Positions 1-10,783 of a stretch of DNA of 64,000 bases are shown piece by piece. The stretch is from Strigamia acuminata. Taxonomy: Eukaryota > Arthropoda > Chilopoda > Geophilomorpha > Linotaeniidae. The stretch lies in assembly GCA_949358305.1 (NCBI GenBank), contig OX442318.1:7178501-7242500 (forward strand), read 5' to 3'. The notes under the pieces are model-generated. The model ran no database searches and was not told where the DNA came from. It was given only the letters and a program-made list of their open reading frames with translations. The translations under genes and the position numbers were made by a program. How positions within the stretch are numbered: position 1 is the stretch's first letter; each line of letters begins with the position of its first letter.

Positions 1-458
1 AAACTGATCAAATGTAAGTAAATTCGTCTCAGCTGTATAACTCTGAATAAAAAGAATCATTTAAAATTGATTTTGGCAATATAATTCTACTTTGACTGCT
101 CTAAATATTTTTTTTTCATTACAAAATGTATTTTAAAAAGTAAAAAATGAAAAAAAAAATAAAAAAAACATTATTGCAACCATTCCAACATTCCAGTAGC
201 CATTTTATTCTTTATTGCTTGTTCCCTGCCATCATCATTATTGCCCAGTCTCGATTCTTGTTATTACCTAGCAATAATCATTACAAGTGTACATCAACTC
301 CCCCCTGTTGACAAACGAAAGAGCTTCTCCTCCCTCTTGCAACACAAAATCAGTATAACATAGAAACCTTCTCTTGTAGTAATTTATTAAATACTTCATT
401 ACCGTTTACGCCGTTTACAAAAACAGCCAAAATAGTATGCAAAAACGTACCTAACCGA
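1..458. other. No gene seen; AT-rich DNA and repeat edge
   Basis: No reading frame or RNA gene is recognisable here. The last 70 bases or so (about 385-458) match, in the opposite orientation, the repeat at 62545-62650. That copy lacks the MITE that begins at 459, so this segment is the left flank of a repeat into which the MITE inserted. Confidence 0.5.
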
Positions 459-752
459 AATGCTGGGCGCACACATACCGCGATTTCGCATCGCCCTGTG
501 AATCGCGCGCAATGCTACACACATGTAGCTATTCCAGCTTTGCAATTTCAAGGTTATGACGTCATTCCTTCATTTCACACAGCTCACGGATTGGCTGCGA
601 CATGAATCGCGGGCAAAATAGTACTTGTCCCAAGTACTATTTTCAAAAGTACATTTCCAACCGATGCGAAGGAAATGACATCATCTGCGCATGCGCAATG
701 GCAACGCGATTGTGCCGCGATGCAAAATCGCGGTATGTGTGCGCCCAGCATT
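459..752. mobile_element. MITE family A, copy 1 (294 bp, CRE-rich)
   Basis: The ends are inverted repeats of about 34 bp, beginning AATGCTGGGCGCACACATAC on the left and matched with one mismatch on the right. The interior has a TGACGTCAT site (CRE-like) and a palindromic TGCGCATGCGCA (NRF1-like). It carries no coding sequence. A second copy in opposite orientation is at 17343-17710. The target duplication is unclear because the flanks are A/T-rich. The superfamily is not assigned. Confidence 0.85.
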
Positions 753-989
753 AATGTGTTCGTTTTTAGATCCGCTTGTTGTATCGTTTTTGCGTCACAA
801 TCACGCGAGTACATGGCGCATAAAAATTCCATTTCTTTCATTTAACCAACGAATTGAGGTTGTGGCCCCTTATTTAAACATAATTTAGCATTTACTCACA
901 TCTTGGGAGGCGAGTGCTTCGCCTGAAAGTGTTTATGACACTTGAAAGTCTGATCCGTCGATCTAACGTTCGATAGGCTGCCATTTTGA

Positions 990-1150
990 ATTTGGTTGTA
1001 AAAACCAAATCCCGGCATAAACCGATTCATAAACCACTCCAGTCGTGGTTTTGGTTTTTGTGGGTTTTGGTGATGGTTCTTGGCTGTTTTTGATGCCATT
1101 CCATTTATAGAAACGGTAAAACCCATCAAAACCGGAACTTTGAACGGGCC
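990..1150. repeat. Partial copy of the TTAGGYGC-ended repeat
   Basis: This segment, with its run of GGTTTTGG-type motifs, is the reverse complement of the left part of the element at 9835-10180. Shared blocks include CATTCCATTTATAGAAACGG and the stretch around AAAACCATCACC. Only one end of the element is present here. Confidence 0.7.
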
Positions 1151-1680
1151 AGACAAGGATTTTTCAGTTGTCAGACAAAGTATGGGTGAGTGGTAGATGT
1201 TCTTGCCATAGAAACTACCTTGTGTATGGTCGGTCATTCAAGTACTGCCCATGCCTAATTCTGCTCAACCCATGCGTAATAACGGGATCGGTTAGAACTT
1301 GATTTTCAATGCGGGAATTAATTTTTCCCCTCATAATGGGATCGGAGTGATCGGCATGACCGTTAGTTTGGTATCCATTACACCGCAAACTGCGTTCTGC
1401 TTGCGATTAATTAACTCGGAAAAGAAGTACACCGTTATTGTCCAGACAGTAAGCGTTTGTAGGCAGTTGGGACTAAAAATACTCGGATCAAATTGTCGTT
1501 GCATAAATCAACGTTGCGTTCGAAAACTCTAAAACGACCGTTTCTGTCATTTAATGATTTTCCAGGTCGAGCTTCGTATTTTAAAAGGCTCGAATTCATG
1601 CATCTCGTTTTAGGAAACACGCTTAGTTGAAACCGGACCAGTTACCCCAAATAATCGTTATAATCGGACCTAAAATTTAT
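1151..1680. other. No gene seen
   Basis: The sequence is of mixed composition without a convincing open frame, splice-flanked exon or known repeat. Short frames on both strands have no coding character. Confidence 0.4.
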
Positions 1681-2325
1681 TTTTTGAATGAAAAATTCAT
1701 TTATTGGACAAAAAATCATTCTTTTAAACCAAAAATTAATTTTTTTGAACCAATAATTCATTTTTAAACCCAATAATTCATTTTTAAACCCAAAAATTCA
1801 TTTTTAAACCCAAATATTCATTTTTAAACCCAAAAATTCATTTTACGACCAAAAATTCATTTTTAAGACCAAAAATTCATTTTTAAACCCAAAAATTCAT
1901 TTTTAAGCCCAAAAATTCATTTTTAAGCCCAAAAATTCATTTTTAAGCCCAAAAATTCATTTTTAAGCCCAAAAATTCATTTTTAAGCCCAAAAATTCAT
2001 TTTTAAGCCCAAAAAATCATTTTTAAGCCCAAAAATTCATTTTTAAGCCCAAAAATTCATTTTTAAGCCCAAAAAATCATTTTTAAGCCCAAAAATTCAT
2101 TTTCAAGAACAAAAATTCATTTTGAAGATCAAAAATTCATTTTGAAGACCAAAAATTCATTTTGAAGACCATGCAAAAATTCATTTTCAAGACCAAAAAT
2201 TCATTTTCAAGACCAAAAATTCATTTTCAAGACCAAAAATTCATTTTCAAGACCAAAAATTCATTTTCAAGACCAAAAATTCATTTTCAAGACCAAAAAT
2301 TCATTTTTAAGCCCAAAAATCATTT
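1681..2325. repeat. 20-bp minisatellite, about 32 units
   Basis: The unit is AAAAATTCATTTTTAAGCCC. Units in the centre (about 1880-2100) are nearly identical, while variants with AAACCC, AAGACC or CAAGACC dominate toward the two ends. This gradient suits array growth from the middle. Because 20 is not a multiple of 3, the long frame across it cycles through all frames and is not a gene. Confidence 0.95.
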
Positions 2326-2403
2326 TTTCTTGATATTCCAACCGAACCAGCAAACTCCACAAATTCCCTCTGCGATTTCTGCATCAACACATCCAAATCC
2401 ATT

Positions 2404-2916
2404 TAATAAAAAAAAAAAAAAAAAAACAAAAAAAAAACCAACACAAACATTAAGACCCCAGTTGCTTCCCCCACCCAACAAAAAAAAAAAAAAAAAAAAA
2501 ACAACCAAAAAACCTTAATTTGCTTTTAATTAACGCCAAATCCATTGGAGCTTTCCCTAACAAAACGCGATCAAGCAAACTGTTCCCACAGAGGACTTGC
2601 AACATCATCTCATCCGTGACTTTTAACACCTGCCGCAAAGGACCCCGTAGTGGCTCTAAAACCCGTCGATATTTTCCATTTGTTTTTCTCTAAGCTTATT
2701 CAACCCGATTTGAATGCCGACAAAATTGCGCACGCGCAATTCCAACCTCCTCTCTATAGATCGCCACTTACTCCATGCATGATTTGGCAAAACAAACACC
2801 TGATAAAAGTCAAATTGAAAAAAAAAAAAAACCAAAAAAAAACCAAAAAAAAACCATTTTCCCACATTTTCCCTCCATTTTACAAAAGAAAAAAAAAACA
2901 AAAAAAAAAAAACAGC
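2404..2916. other. Poly(A)-rich blocks around an undetermined segment
   Basis: Runs of A broken by single C residues lie at 2405-2440, 2479-2512 and 2817-2915. The segment between them (about 2520-2780) has more normal base composition. On the minus strand it has two short, coding-like frames in different phases that do not join without a shift. This could be a decayed exon or chance; I do not recognise it. Confidence 0.45.
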
Positions 2917-3412
2917 AATTTTCTTTTCATTTCGTTAATGGACCGACCATACGAATAATATTTTCCTCGCCTACGACGTTACAATAAGAGGGCTTTGATT
3001 GAAGCATCGTATTCAGGGGCCTCGAGAGAGGGGGAGGGGTTTGCTACTATGACAACAGACACATCCACTACGTGTTGCAAGGGGGGAAATTGGTTACAAA
3101 ACCCATCCGACCATTTTTTCCCTCCTTGATCGTTATTAATGTTCGTGTCAAAGAGTTTAAATGACACAAACTACAAACTCAGGTATCAATGCAAATCGAA
3201 TTACGTTTTGTCAATTTTTCTCGCAAATACCGCGCCGCGACTGTAAAAAACAAACAAATAAACGTAAACAAGTGTAAATTAAACGATTGGAGACACTTTC
3301 CGTGCCCCCTGACGTTGAAATCAAGTGTTTTTCCCATTTCATCACAATTCGCGCAACCCCCAATTTATCTAATCAATCAATCAAAGAGGAAAAGGGAAGA
3401 AAAAGTACTCAC
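2917..3412. other. No gene seen; presumed start of an intron
   Basis: Nothing recognisable is present. If the exon-like segment at 3413-3650 is real, this is the beginning of its downstream intron on the minus strand. Confidence 0.35.
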
Positions 3413-3650
3413 GCGATGATAGCAGAAAGATGAAATGCGTGCAAAATAATGACCTAAGTTTCATCCTCGATTGCTAATATCCATCGAGACAAGGCCCATA
3501 ATCACAGAGTCTAGAAACTGCGGCGACGACGCATGACTTCTTCTCGCGGAAACCGACACGCCTTTCAACCAGCCGGCACGTGGAACTGAAAACTATCACC
3601 AACCTCCAACTGGCGCTGCGACTGCTCCATTTTGGTCAGCAGGGAGGGTC
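3413..3650 (-). other. Putative non-coding first exon, copy 1
   Basis: Read on the minus strand, this segment ends at a strong splice donor (GC|GTGAGTACTT, at 3412). Its last 80 bases or so align with the segment ending at 8660. Both carry an ATG-GAT start followed by a seven-codon upstream ORF (MDISNRG here, MDTGNRE in the other copy) and both end in TTCTGCT-TCAT-GC|GTGAGT. Other ATGs upstream also run into stops (for example MRRRRSF). The composition is richer in G+C than the flanks. I infer a 5' UTR exon and promoter of a minus-strand gene whose coding exons lie to the left of the window. The gene is unidentified. Confidence 0.45.
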
Positions 3651-3990
3651 TCGACCAATCTATCTGTTATAAATAAATGATTGTTAGCGCGGGTGCAATC
3701 AATTTGTATTTACAAACTGGAAAAGAAAGAAATCGTGCTTGGAATTAAGAATAGAAGGATGGAAATTTAAATGGGAGTGGAATGGTGGAAAAGTGGACTT
3801 GTATCGCCATCTAGTGGCCAGAGTTTAAATTGTCAATTGGACAAAAGTTAAAATATTTTCGACTTTTTTATTAAAATAATCATCTAAATCTTTCTGAATC
3901 CCAACCGAATCCTATCTAAGATTCGAATTACTGACACGCAGATTCTGATTGTCGTACTTCCTGGGTTGACCGATACTGTTAAGAAAAGGT
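3651..3990. other. No gene seen; possible promoter side of the exon at 3413-3650
   Basis: The sequence is AT-rich with no recognisable element, TATA box or frame. Confidence 0.3.
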
Positions 3991-4404
3991 GTTGATACTA
4001 GACTTTGACCGATATCAATATTTTGGAGTATCGCCGATTCCGATAATCGGCAACCGAATATCGGCCGATACCGATACCTGCGCCGATATTAAAATTAAAA
4101 TGTCCAACCCCCCCCCCCCATCCCCCAAAATAAAAAAAATTAAATTAACATTGCGTTTATTAATTTATTTTATGTTTTAGAAACGTTTTTGAAGCAGTAT
4201 CGTTTTAGACTAAAACGATACGCAGTATACATACACTGTATACTGCTTAAAAAGTGTTTCTAAAACATAACGTTTTAGTCTAAAAGATACGTTTTAGAAA
4301 TGTGGCAATATCGGTATCGGCCACGCAAAAAAATATCGGATCCGATATCGGTGAATACCGAAATATCGGCAGATAGCCGATACCGGTCAAAGTCTAGTTG
4401 ATAC
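3991..4404. mobile_element. hAT-type MITE with 8-bp target duplication
   Basis: The element (3999-4396) has inverted ends TAGACTTTGACCGATATC and GATACCGGTCAAAGTCTA. It is flanked on both sides by the identical 8-mer GTTGATAC (3991-3998 and 4397-4404). An 8-bp duplication is the hallmark of the hAT and P superfamilies, and the multiple GATATCGGCCGAT motifs near both ends suit hAT. The centre has a second palindrome built from GTTTTAGACTAAAAC. A short relic of the same family lies at 24156-24219. Confidence 0.88.
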
Positions 4405-4674
4405 CGATATTTCTAATTTATCTAAACACATGGCCAATTTGATTCAAAGTTTATACCGTGCGCTTCTAAAATTGTGTCTTATCGACGTTAACAAAATGAG
4501 CAGATCTGCACGTTTGAAATTTGAAAAAAATGCAAACTATGCATTATTTTTAAAATTACATTAAAAATCTACCCGAGAATTTAAAAAAAAATAACATTGT
4601 CTATTTCAGCAAAAATAAATTGTTTGTATTAAAATAAATTAATTTGACATCTGGTGTCGGATAATTATAGTGTT

Positions 4675-4919
4675 GTTTGAACCATGAACCAAGTATAACA
4701 TGGACACATATCTACATATTCAGTGCGTTTTGCCACAGATGGCGCTACATAATATATAGCTGCACTGTATTCTGGATGACAACTGGTAACAAACGTGCTT
4801 AGTTGGCAAACAATGCATGACACGTGATTGCTGTCATCCAATCAGCGCACATAACGACGAATCAATAGGAAATAACACACAGATACGTTTCCATGTTATT
4901 CTTAGTTCAAGGTTGAACC
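4675..4919. mobile_element. Small inverted-repeat element
   Basis: The ends read GTTTGAACCATGAACCAAGT and, inverted on the right, GGTTCAACCTTGAACTAAGA. Each is followed by ATAACATGGA. Arms are about 33 bp with several mismatches, so it is an older copy. The 245-bp interior has no frame. Confidence 0.6.
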
Positions 4920-5460
4920 CTAGTTTTAAGAAAGAGCAAAAAGCTTTAGATTATATGGATTTGTTGTGTGCGATGTTTTTGCGGAAGCCCTGCTAAAATC
5001 GAGGGACTATTGTCCCAAGTGTTTCCCAATTTCTGTAAGATTTGGTAAAACCATCAGAGCTTTTTATTCCGCCTCAAAAGTTTGACATTTATTCAGCTTG
5101 TTTTGCCTTGCCTAACAAATCTCCACGTTCTTTCATGCTGCTTCAGCTCTGAATAAGAAGTTCATGTTTCTGCCACCAATGGCCTAGTTTTGTGGGAGTT
5201 AGTAAAAGTTTGTGGAATATTTAGGCGCAATCAATAAATGCCGTTTTCAGAGATTTAACATGAGAGTCTTGAGTAAAATCTTATTTTGACCCTCGAAAAG
5301 ACTAGACAAAAATAGCCCAAGCTCTGGAGGGTCATCTTAAGGTCGTGTTACGAATTTCACCGTGTTACCAGGCAATTCCGAGACACTAGAATCTCGTATT
5401 AATAATTACGCCATCTTAAAATAAAAATTAAATTCAAGAACGTCTTATTAACCGGTATAC
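4920..5460. other. No gene seen
   Basis: No supported feature. Frames are short and of AT-rich non-coding character. Confidence 0.35.
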
Positions 5461-5545
5461 TCCAAGTTAGTACAAGGTTGGCCTAACTCCCATTGGTCGA
5501 GCCATTTCACATGTGTAGTGATACATAAAAATATAGTGCTAATTC
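5461..5545. repeat. Relic of the long-TIR CCAAT-box MITE family
   Basis: The block CTCCCATTGGTCGAGCCATT followed by a TGTAGTGATAC motif matches the terminal arm of the elements at 21558-21935 and 62105-62544. The other end is missing. Confidence 0.6.
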
Positions 5546-6000
5546 TCATGTTATGTTAATTCTTTATTGAAGTAATTCTCTGTCTATCCTGGAGATTATC
5601 ACCTTGAAGAAATAATCATTACTCAAGTAAATTTTGAGATAAAATAATTTCTAATATAAAAATTAAAATTTTGTTGAATTCAGTGGCCATAGTGTTTCTC
5701 ATTTGTGCGCCCTGTCACATAAAATGACATTTACCTAAAAAAAAAGGCAAAAGGCTGACAAACAAGATCCAAAATGTGAAGTTGGTAGACCGTTTTACGG
5801 ATTCACCAGCCCATAAAGCAGGGTCCCATTCTCCTTTACACGCATACTTCCATTGCATATGACACATCGAATTGATGACAAAAAAAAAGAGGAAAAATGT
5901 GTTTGATGCAACAATAACCGAGTAAGTTACAGAAGATATCAAGTAATGGTATATCATCATTCCTCTTCATTGTGGTTTTTTGTTGCATTAAATTCATATT
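5546..6000. other. No gene seen
   Basis: There is an 81-codon minus-strand frame at 5715-5960. It has no recognisable motif and no good splice sites, and I treat it as chance. Confidence 0.35.
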
Positions 6001-6074
6001 ACCCTTAACCTTCCCAAGATAGAAAAATTACAGAAGTAGTAAAATAACTGTAATCCTTTTTTCCTGAAAATTAC
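6001..6074. repeat. Fragment of a TTAA-flanked MITE
   Basis: TTAACCTTCCCAAGATAG and the following block with TTACAG...AGGATTACAG-like sequence match, in inverse orientation, the right end of the element at 28770-29165. Confidence 0.6.
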
Positions 6075-6360
6075 CGTATTTCTGCAAATAATGGCCGGGG
6101 CTCTTATTTCAAATCTCTGCTGTCAGATATACCTCACTTTAGCGACGTCGTTTTTCAGCCTACTTAAACCTAACCTAACCTGACCTGACCTGACCTAAAC
6201 TAACCTAATCCAGCTCAATCTAGGCACCCTAAAAATGGCGCCACTAAAATGAGCGTCGCTAAAGTGAAGGAATCCGCTGCTGTCGGCCGCGGCTACTATT
6301 ACGAGGGTGGCTACAATTCAAGAGCGGCTGTTATTTGAAAGTGCGGCCGTTTTAGTTTGT
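6075..6360. mobile_element. ACCGTATTT-ended repeat split by a nested MITE with (CCTAA)n
   Basis: The outer parts (ACCGTATTTCTGCAAATAAT and GGCCGCGGCTACTATTACGA) belong to the family also seen at 16930-17075, 24780-25476 and 47101-47175. Inside, at 6132-6270, an element with inverted ends CCTCACTTTAGCGACGTC / GCGTCGCTAAAGTGAAGG carries a degenerate CCTAA/CCTGA tract (about 6165-6205), the complement of TTAGG telomere repeats. The order of nesting is inferred from the split parent. Confidence 0.6.
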
Positions 6361-6380
6361 TTTACGTTAATTTTGCAATC

Positions 6381-6592
6381 TGCGCAGACGATTTTCTAAT
6401 TCCAGTTGTTATTTAGCAGTATTAAGCCTAATAACGCTAAAATAAAGTAAATAAACTCATTATTAAAAGTAATTTACAGGTAGTACCAACATTTTTTTTA
6501 TTTACCTTATTATTAGCAGTATTAGGCCTAATATTAGGCTTAATACTGCTAAATAACATCTGGAATTAGAAAATCGTCTGCACAGCATGGGA
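6381..6592. repeat. Fold-back repeat (212 bp)
   Basis: The arms TGCGCAGACGATTTTCTAAT and ATTAGAAAATCGTCTGCACA are inverted, with TATTTAGCAGTATTA repeated in inverse order inside. Single-arm copies occur at 41980-42060, and related ends near 38330, 54424 and 55560. Confidence 0.75.
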
Positions 6593-7262
6593 TGTGCATT
6601 GTGCAGTACGAATTTATTATCAAAATACCGGGCGCAAACTGTAGGTTCGTACTCTGTTTTCCGCCCCGCCTAGCACATTCGAAGACTTAGATCTATGTCA
6701 AACTAACCAAACACCCATTCATGCAATTTTTAAAACCAAATCCATCTTGATGGAATAAAAGCAGCACTTCTTTTCCGTTGTTGTGCTCTTATCTTTTTTT
6801 TTTCTTTACTGCATTAGATCTTGGCAGCAATCCGTATTTATCATTGAAAAAGGGATTTCTGATTTAGGCTTCTTTCCGCTTAAATAAAAGAAAACAAACA
6901 ACAAACTGAGACTCCAAAAAAAGTAAAAAAAAAAACAAACACTCCACATTATTTTTTTTCTTCCAATTCTCCAACTCTAGACCGGGAAAATGTGATTAAA
7001 TTGGCCACACTCTGTACTCCAAACAATATTTATATACATTAACCCAACACGCCTTTACCTCTCTCCACTTTTCTATCATAAATTACCCATAAGAAGTTTC
7101 TCCCTTCCTGCAACTTCACACTTTCATTTATGTCCACATGTAATTTCTTCCACAAAATTGCAGCGGCCAAAAGAGATAAGAAAGCATTGGATTCCAGCCA
7201 ATCTCGCTTTAATCTTTCTCGGCAACAACAGTATTAAAAAAAATAAAAAATAATAAAAATAA
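6593..7262. other. No gene seen
   Basis: AT-rich and low-complexity in places (6,795-6,960). No supported feature. Confidence 0.35.
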
Positions 7263-7945
7263 TACAGCCGAACCTCTTTATAACGAACCGCGATATAACG
7301 AATTTCTCGTTGTAATGAATAGTTAAAAAATAGAGAGATTGCGGGATGCATTTTTCCCTTATTTTGTGCCACGTTACACTATTTTAGTGCCATATCGTAA
7401 GGGAAAAATCTTTAGTGTATCGTTTTCAACACTAAATTAAAATATAGCGCAGCCAATCACAATTGAGAACACTATATTGTTAGCTCCGCCCATTGCAAAT
7501 GGCGATTTTGTTGTTGTCCCGATCAAACACATCAGTCATAGGTATGTACATTGAATGATAAGTGAGGCCCAAAATTAAATTTTAGGCCCAAAACCATACT
7601 TTATAGGCGTAATAATGGGATTTTATGCAGAAATTTGCACATTTACGCCCCCAAATTGAAGTTTTAGGCCCAAAATTACTAACTGTCAGAAGTTGGCTGA
7701 AATAGTGTAGTGATAAGGGGAAAGTGCAGCCCGCAAAAACTTAATTTATCATTTTTCCCTTACACTATTTTTATACCGTATAGTCTTTAACTGTAAGGGA
7801 AAAATGCATCCCGCAAACTCTCTAATGGCTTGTTGGCCGTAGAATATCACGTTAAAAAATTTTGATATAACGAACTTTAGTTATAACAAACCGATTTCTC
7901 GGGTCCCTTGCGATTCGTTATAACGAGGCTCGTCTGTGGTTTTGG
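7263..7945. mobile_element. pogo-like MITE, interrupted copy
   Basis: The ends ACAGCCGAACCTCTTTATAA and CGTTATAACGAGGCTCGTCTG are an inverted pair. The interior has many ATAACGAA motifs and a TTGGCCGTA block shared with the copies at 14866-15035, 15033-15631 and 38155-38328. CAGT(C)RAAC-TCTTTATAACGAA ends are typical of Tc1/mariner-pogo (Tigger-type) non-autonomous elements. It is split at 7331 by another MITE. Confidence 0.8.
7331..7824. mobile_element. GAGAGTTTGCGGG MITE, copy 1, nested
   Basis: The ends TAGAGAGATTGCGGGATGCA and TGCATCCCGCAAACTCTCTA form inverted repeats that continue into TTTTTCCCTTA. The 494-bp interior has mirrored TTAGGCCCAAAAT blocks and a CCGCCCATTGCAAATGGCG segment. 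It sits inside the pogo-like MITE at 7263-7945. Sister copies are at 15084-15497 and 47186-47671. TA (or TTA) flanks suggest TA-type targeting, but the exact duplication length cannot be settled by eye. Confidence 0.9.
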
Positions 7946-8659
7946 AAAAAGGAAAAAATCGAATAAATATCAGCTTTGGATGCGATTTAACCAGGGTTAT
8001 CACACCTCAGCACATCAATTGGAGTTGGATTTTTAAAAAAAGAGTGAGTTTTGACTCTTAACAATGGAGGTGTCTTGCACAAAAAGCCATCTGGAGGGGA
8101 TTTTGACGCAGAGGTGACAGTGGCATGAATTCACCTTAATGGGAAAAGCTCCGAGGGGAAAATTCATCAAAAAGTTGCCGTCATCAGGTTCATCAAGTTC
8201 GCAAACACCGAGCTTAGAAAACCATTAGCTCCACCTAAGAAAATTAATTTTTAAAAAAGAAAATTGATTTTATGGCGATCCATAAAAATTAAGGAATCGA
8301 TTTTGTTTGAGTTACCGAAAGTCGTGACACGAAAAAAATAAATTCCGTCGATGTCAAAATTTGGCAATTGCTTCTTTTGTCATTTTTGACAACTTCCGGC
8401 CTCGGTTTTTGGAAGATAACGTCAATCTTTCTGCTTCTTTGGCTGTGTAAGAAGAAAGAAGAAAAAGAAAAAATCTGTACATGACAAGTCAATTTTCTTA
8501 CCACTCAAAATAAAAAATTTCAATTTATGTTCTTTCGAAAAAGTTTTTATTTTTATTCTTTTTTTTAGTATTGTCAATTTCCATTGAAAATGAAATGAAG
8601 TTTTATAAATACGACAAATCAAAACAACATTAATCACTAAGAAGACACGAAATACTCAC
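7946..8659. other. No gene seen; presumed intron start on the minus strand
   Basis: AT-rich, with pyrimidine tracts near 8440-8475. If the exon at 8660-8880 is real this is its downstream intron. Confidence 0.35.
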
Positions 8660-8880
8660 GCTATGAAGCAGAAACACGACCCGATGACCTTAAATAGCTA
8701 AATCTTATTCCCGATTGCCCGTATCCATTGAATAAAGTCGAGAAACAACTGCGAGCTCCACTTTTCACCGACGCCATTAAGCTAGTACCACGTGGTGACG
8801 CCGATACAAATCTACCGCCAAACGTCACTTGGCGCTGCGGCGGGGAAGTTCGAAACGAGATCCCATAAAATCCCGAGAAA
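8660..8880 (-). other. Putative first exon, copy 2
   Basis: On the minus strand this runs to the donor ATAGC|GTGAGTATTT (at 8659), the same donor context as at 3412. The 3' part aligns with the segment at 3413-3490, including the short upstream ORF MDTGNRE. An earlier ATG opens a frame of about 38 codons (beginning MASVKSGARS) that closes with TAG one base before the donor. It therefore cannot read into a downstream exon. The CACGTGG box and G+C-richer sequence upstream are promoter-like. I infer a duplicated or alternative first exon of the same unidentified gene, or of two paralogous genes, lying leftward. Confidence 0.45.
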
Positions 8881-9834
8881 ATTCATTAATTATCCAACAA
8901 AAAAAAAACTAATTTCAAAATATATATTCCCAAACGAAAAAAAAATTCTTGAATAAAAATCTACTGAAAGAAAAGAATTTAATAAAATAAGAAAACCAAA
9001 CAAACTTGTGGCGACATCTGTTGACCAAAGTTCTAAATTCAATTCAATAAAAATATCAAAAATGAAAGATAAAACTTTATCTCAACATTTTATTGATGAA
9101 ATGAATTATTTTAATAATTCTTCTCACGTTATTTACAATCAATAAGTTATGGTACAAAAATCGTGAGTTATATCTTTGTTATCCTTTTAATTCTGTTGTT
9201 ATTTTTTTTTATTTAAAATAAATAAAAGATTTGCATGTAAAATCAAATTACTACTCAGCAATTTTTATTCCTGTTCAGATTATATAAAAAAGTACAAAAC
9301 TCTTCTGTAAAATTGTTTCCTGTCACTTATACAAAGTATTTTTGAGATTACATTTGTAATATTTTCTTTTTAATTTTTTTTTTAACTTTGCTTGCCTCCC
9401 TATATCAATTTTTGCACCAAAAATACATGAGATAATAAACTTGTGCATAGTTTTAATTCACTGCATTGCTTGAGTTTTTATCTGATTAAATTAGATTGAA
9501 AACATACACAAAAAGACAAAAATATCCTTGGTTAGTTTAGTACAGATTAAAACACGTATCCCTTGAACATTTAATTAATTAATCTTGTTTATATAATCTT
9601 ATGTAAGTTTAGCTTGGAGATAAATAAAAAATAAAAGGCACCAGCAACCACCACAACAAACGGGAACAAAATCTGTTTGTGGGATGAAAAATAAGCAGAA
9701 ATTAAATGTTTGATTTCTTCAAAGTTGTACACTGATAAATTAGTAGGCGCATTCATAAATTAGTTTAAACTAAACAGTATTTTAATCTGCTCGTCTCGAC
9801 CTACCCATATAGTTCAAAAATACATTAGGCGCTT
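8881..9834. other. No gene seen; strongly AT-rich
   Basis: Long A/T runs without an open frame or repeat structure. It separates the putative first exon at 8660-8880 from the 3' flank of oaf. Confidence 0.4.
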
Positions 9835-10180
9835 TCAAAGTTTTGGTTTTTATGGTTTTAACCGTTTCTATAAATGGAATGGCGTCAAAAACAGCCAAAA
9901 ACCATCACCAAAAACCACGAAATAAACCAAAACCACGACTAAAGTGGTTTACGAATCGGTTTACGCGGCATAATTCTACTATTCGAGTATTTCAATAAAC
10001 TTAGGCTCATTTTGTTCGTCTTAGCAAGCTGATTCCGAATATGTATAGTAGAAGGGCCAAATGTGTGCGCAAAGACCACAATGCACCATGTACTCGCACG
10101 ATCGCAACACATTCACGGTTAGGCCTACTATTTTAGTTGTTTTTATAAAAGGCATAAACCAAAACTTTGAACGCACCTAA
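9835..10180. mobile_element. TTAGGYGC-ended MITE (346 bp)
   Basis: The ends TTAGGCGCTTTCAAAGTTTT and, inverted on the right, TTAGGTGCGTTCAAAGTTTT are about 28 bp long and extend one step into TACAT/ATGTA. The interior holds AAAACAGCCAAAAACCATCA and CATTCACGG blocks shared with 990-1150 and 62545-62650. Confidence 0.8.
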
Positions 10181-10783
10181 TGTAAAATATACTTTTGAAC
10201 CGTATTATGAATGTGCCTAGTGGTATTTTAAGTGTAAGAGTCTTTTCTTTTCTTTTTTGATATGATATTTCTTGCCAAATAATTGAAAAACCGAAATTAT
10301 TACAGCAAATTCAGGTTAGTTGGACATGACAATGACACAACGAGACACTTGAAGCTGATGCATCACAAAATTGGCTGCAAAAACGAGCAAATATTCCAAA
10401 AATACAAATTTATTCCACTTCTTTCTTACATATATAGCACAACATCAATCATTTTTGCAACCAATTTGTAATGGAAAAATAAATTTGGCACGTAAAATAT
10501 TCAAAAACATTGCTATTCTGGCTAAACTTACTTCATGTCTTTTATGTACATTGCATTGAAATCATGGAAACAATAACTCAATCTGAGCAAACATTTCTCA
10601 ACAGATGGAAGCAGCTGTAAAAATTTAAAATCAACAACAATAAAACCAAAAAAAAAAAAAAAAATTATTTATTCCAAAATAAAAAATATTTTTATTAAAT
10701 ATTTTAAAAAAAAAAAATTATTTAATTAATTTTTTCAAATTTCCAATTTGATTGTCATCAATTTCAATTGAGCACTCGACTCT
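10181..10783. other. 3' flank of oaf; AT-rich
   Basis: Poly(A/T)-rich DNA immediately downstream (minus-strand sense) of the oaf stop codon, likely 3' UTR and its end. No other gene is visible. Confidence 0.45.
10668..10673 (-). promoter_or_regulatory. Candidate poly(A) signal AATAAA for oaf
   Basis: AATAAA on the minus strand, about 110 bases after the oaf stop. The region is so A/T-rich (another AATAAA at 10691-10696) that use of this site is only a guess. Confidence 0.3.

Noticed and set aside
2162-2518. A 118-codon plus-strand frame
   Set aside because: It is produced by the 20-bp minisatellite and poly(A) blocks; the peptide simply repeats with the array.
2450-2780. Two coding-like minus-strand frames
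   Set aside because: They lie in different phases, are surrounded by poly(A) repeats and would need a frameshift; too weak to call, although a decayed exon is possible.
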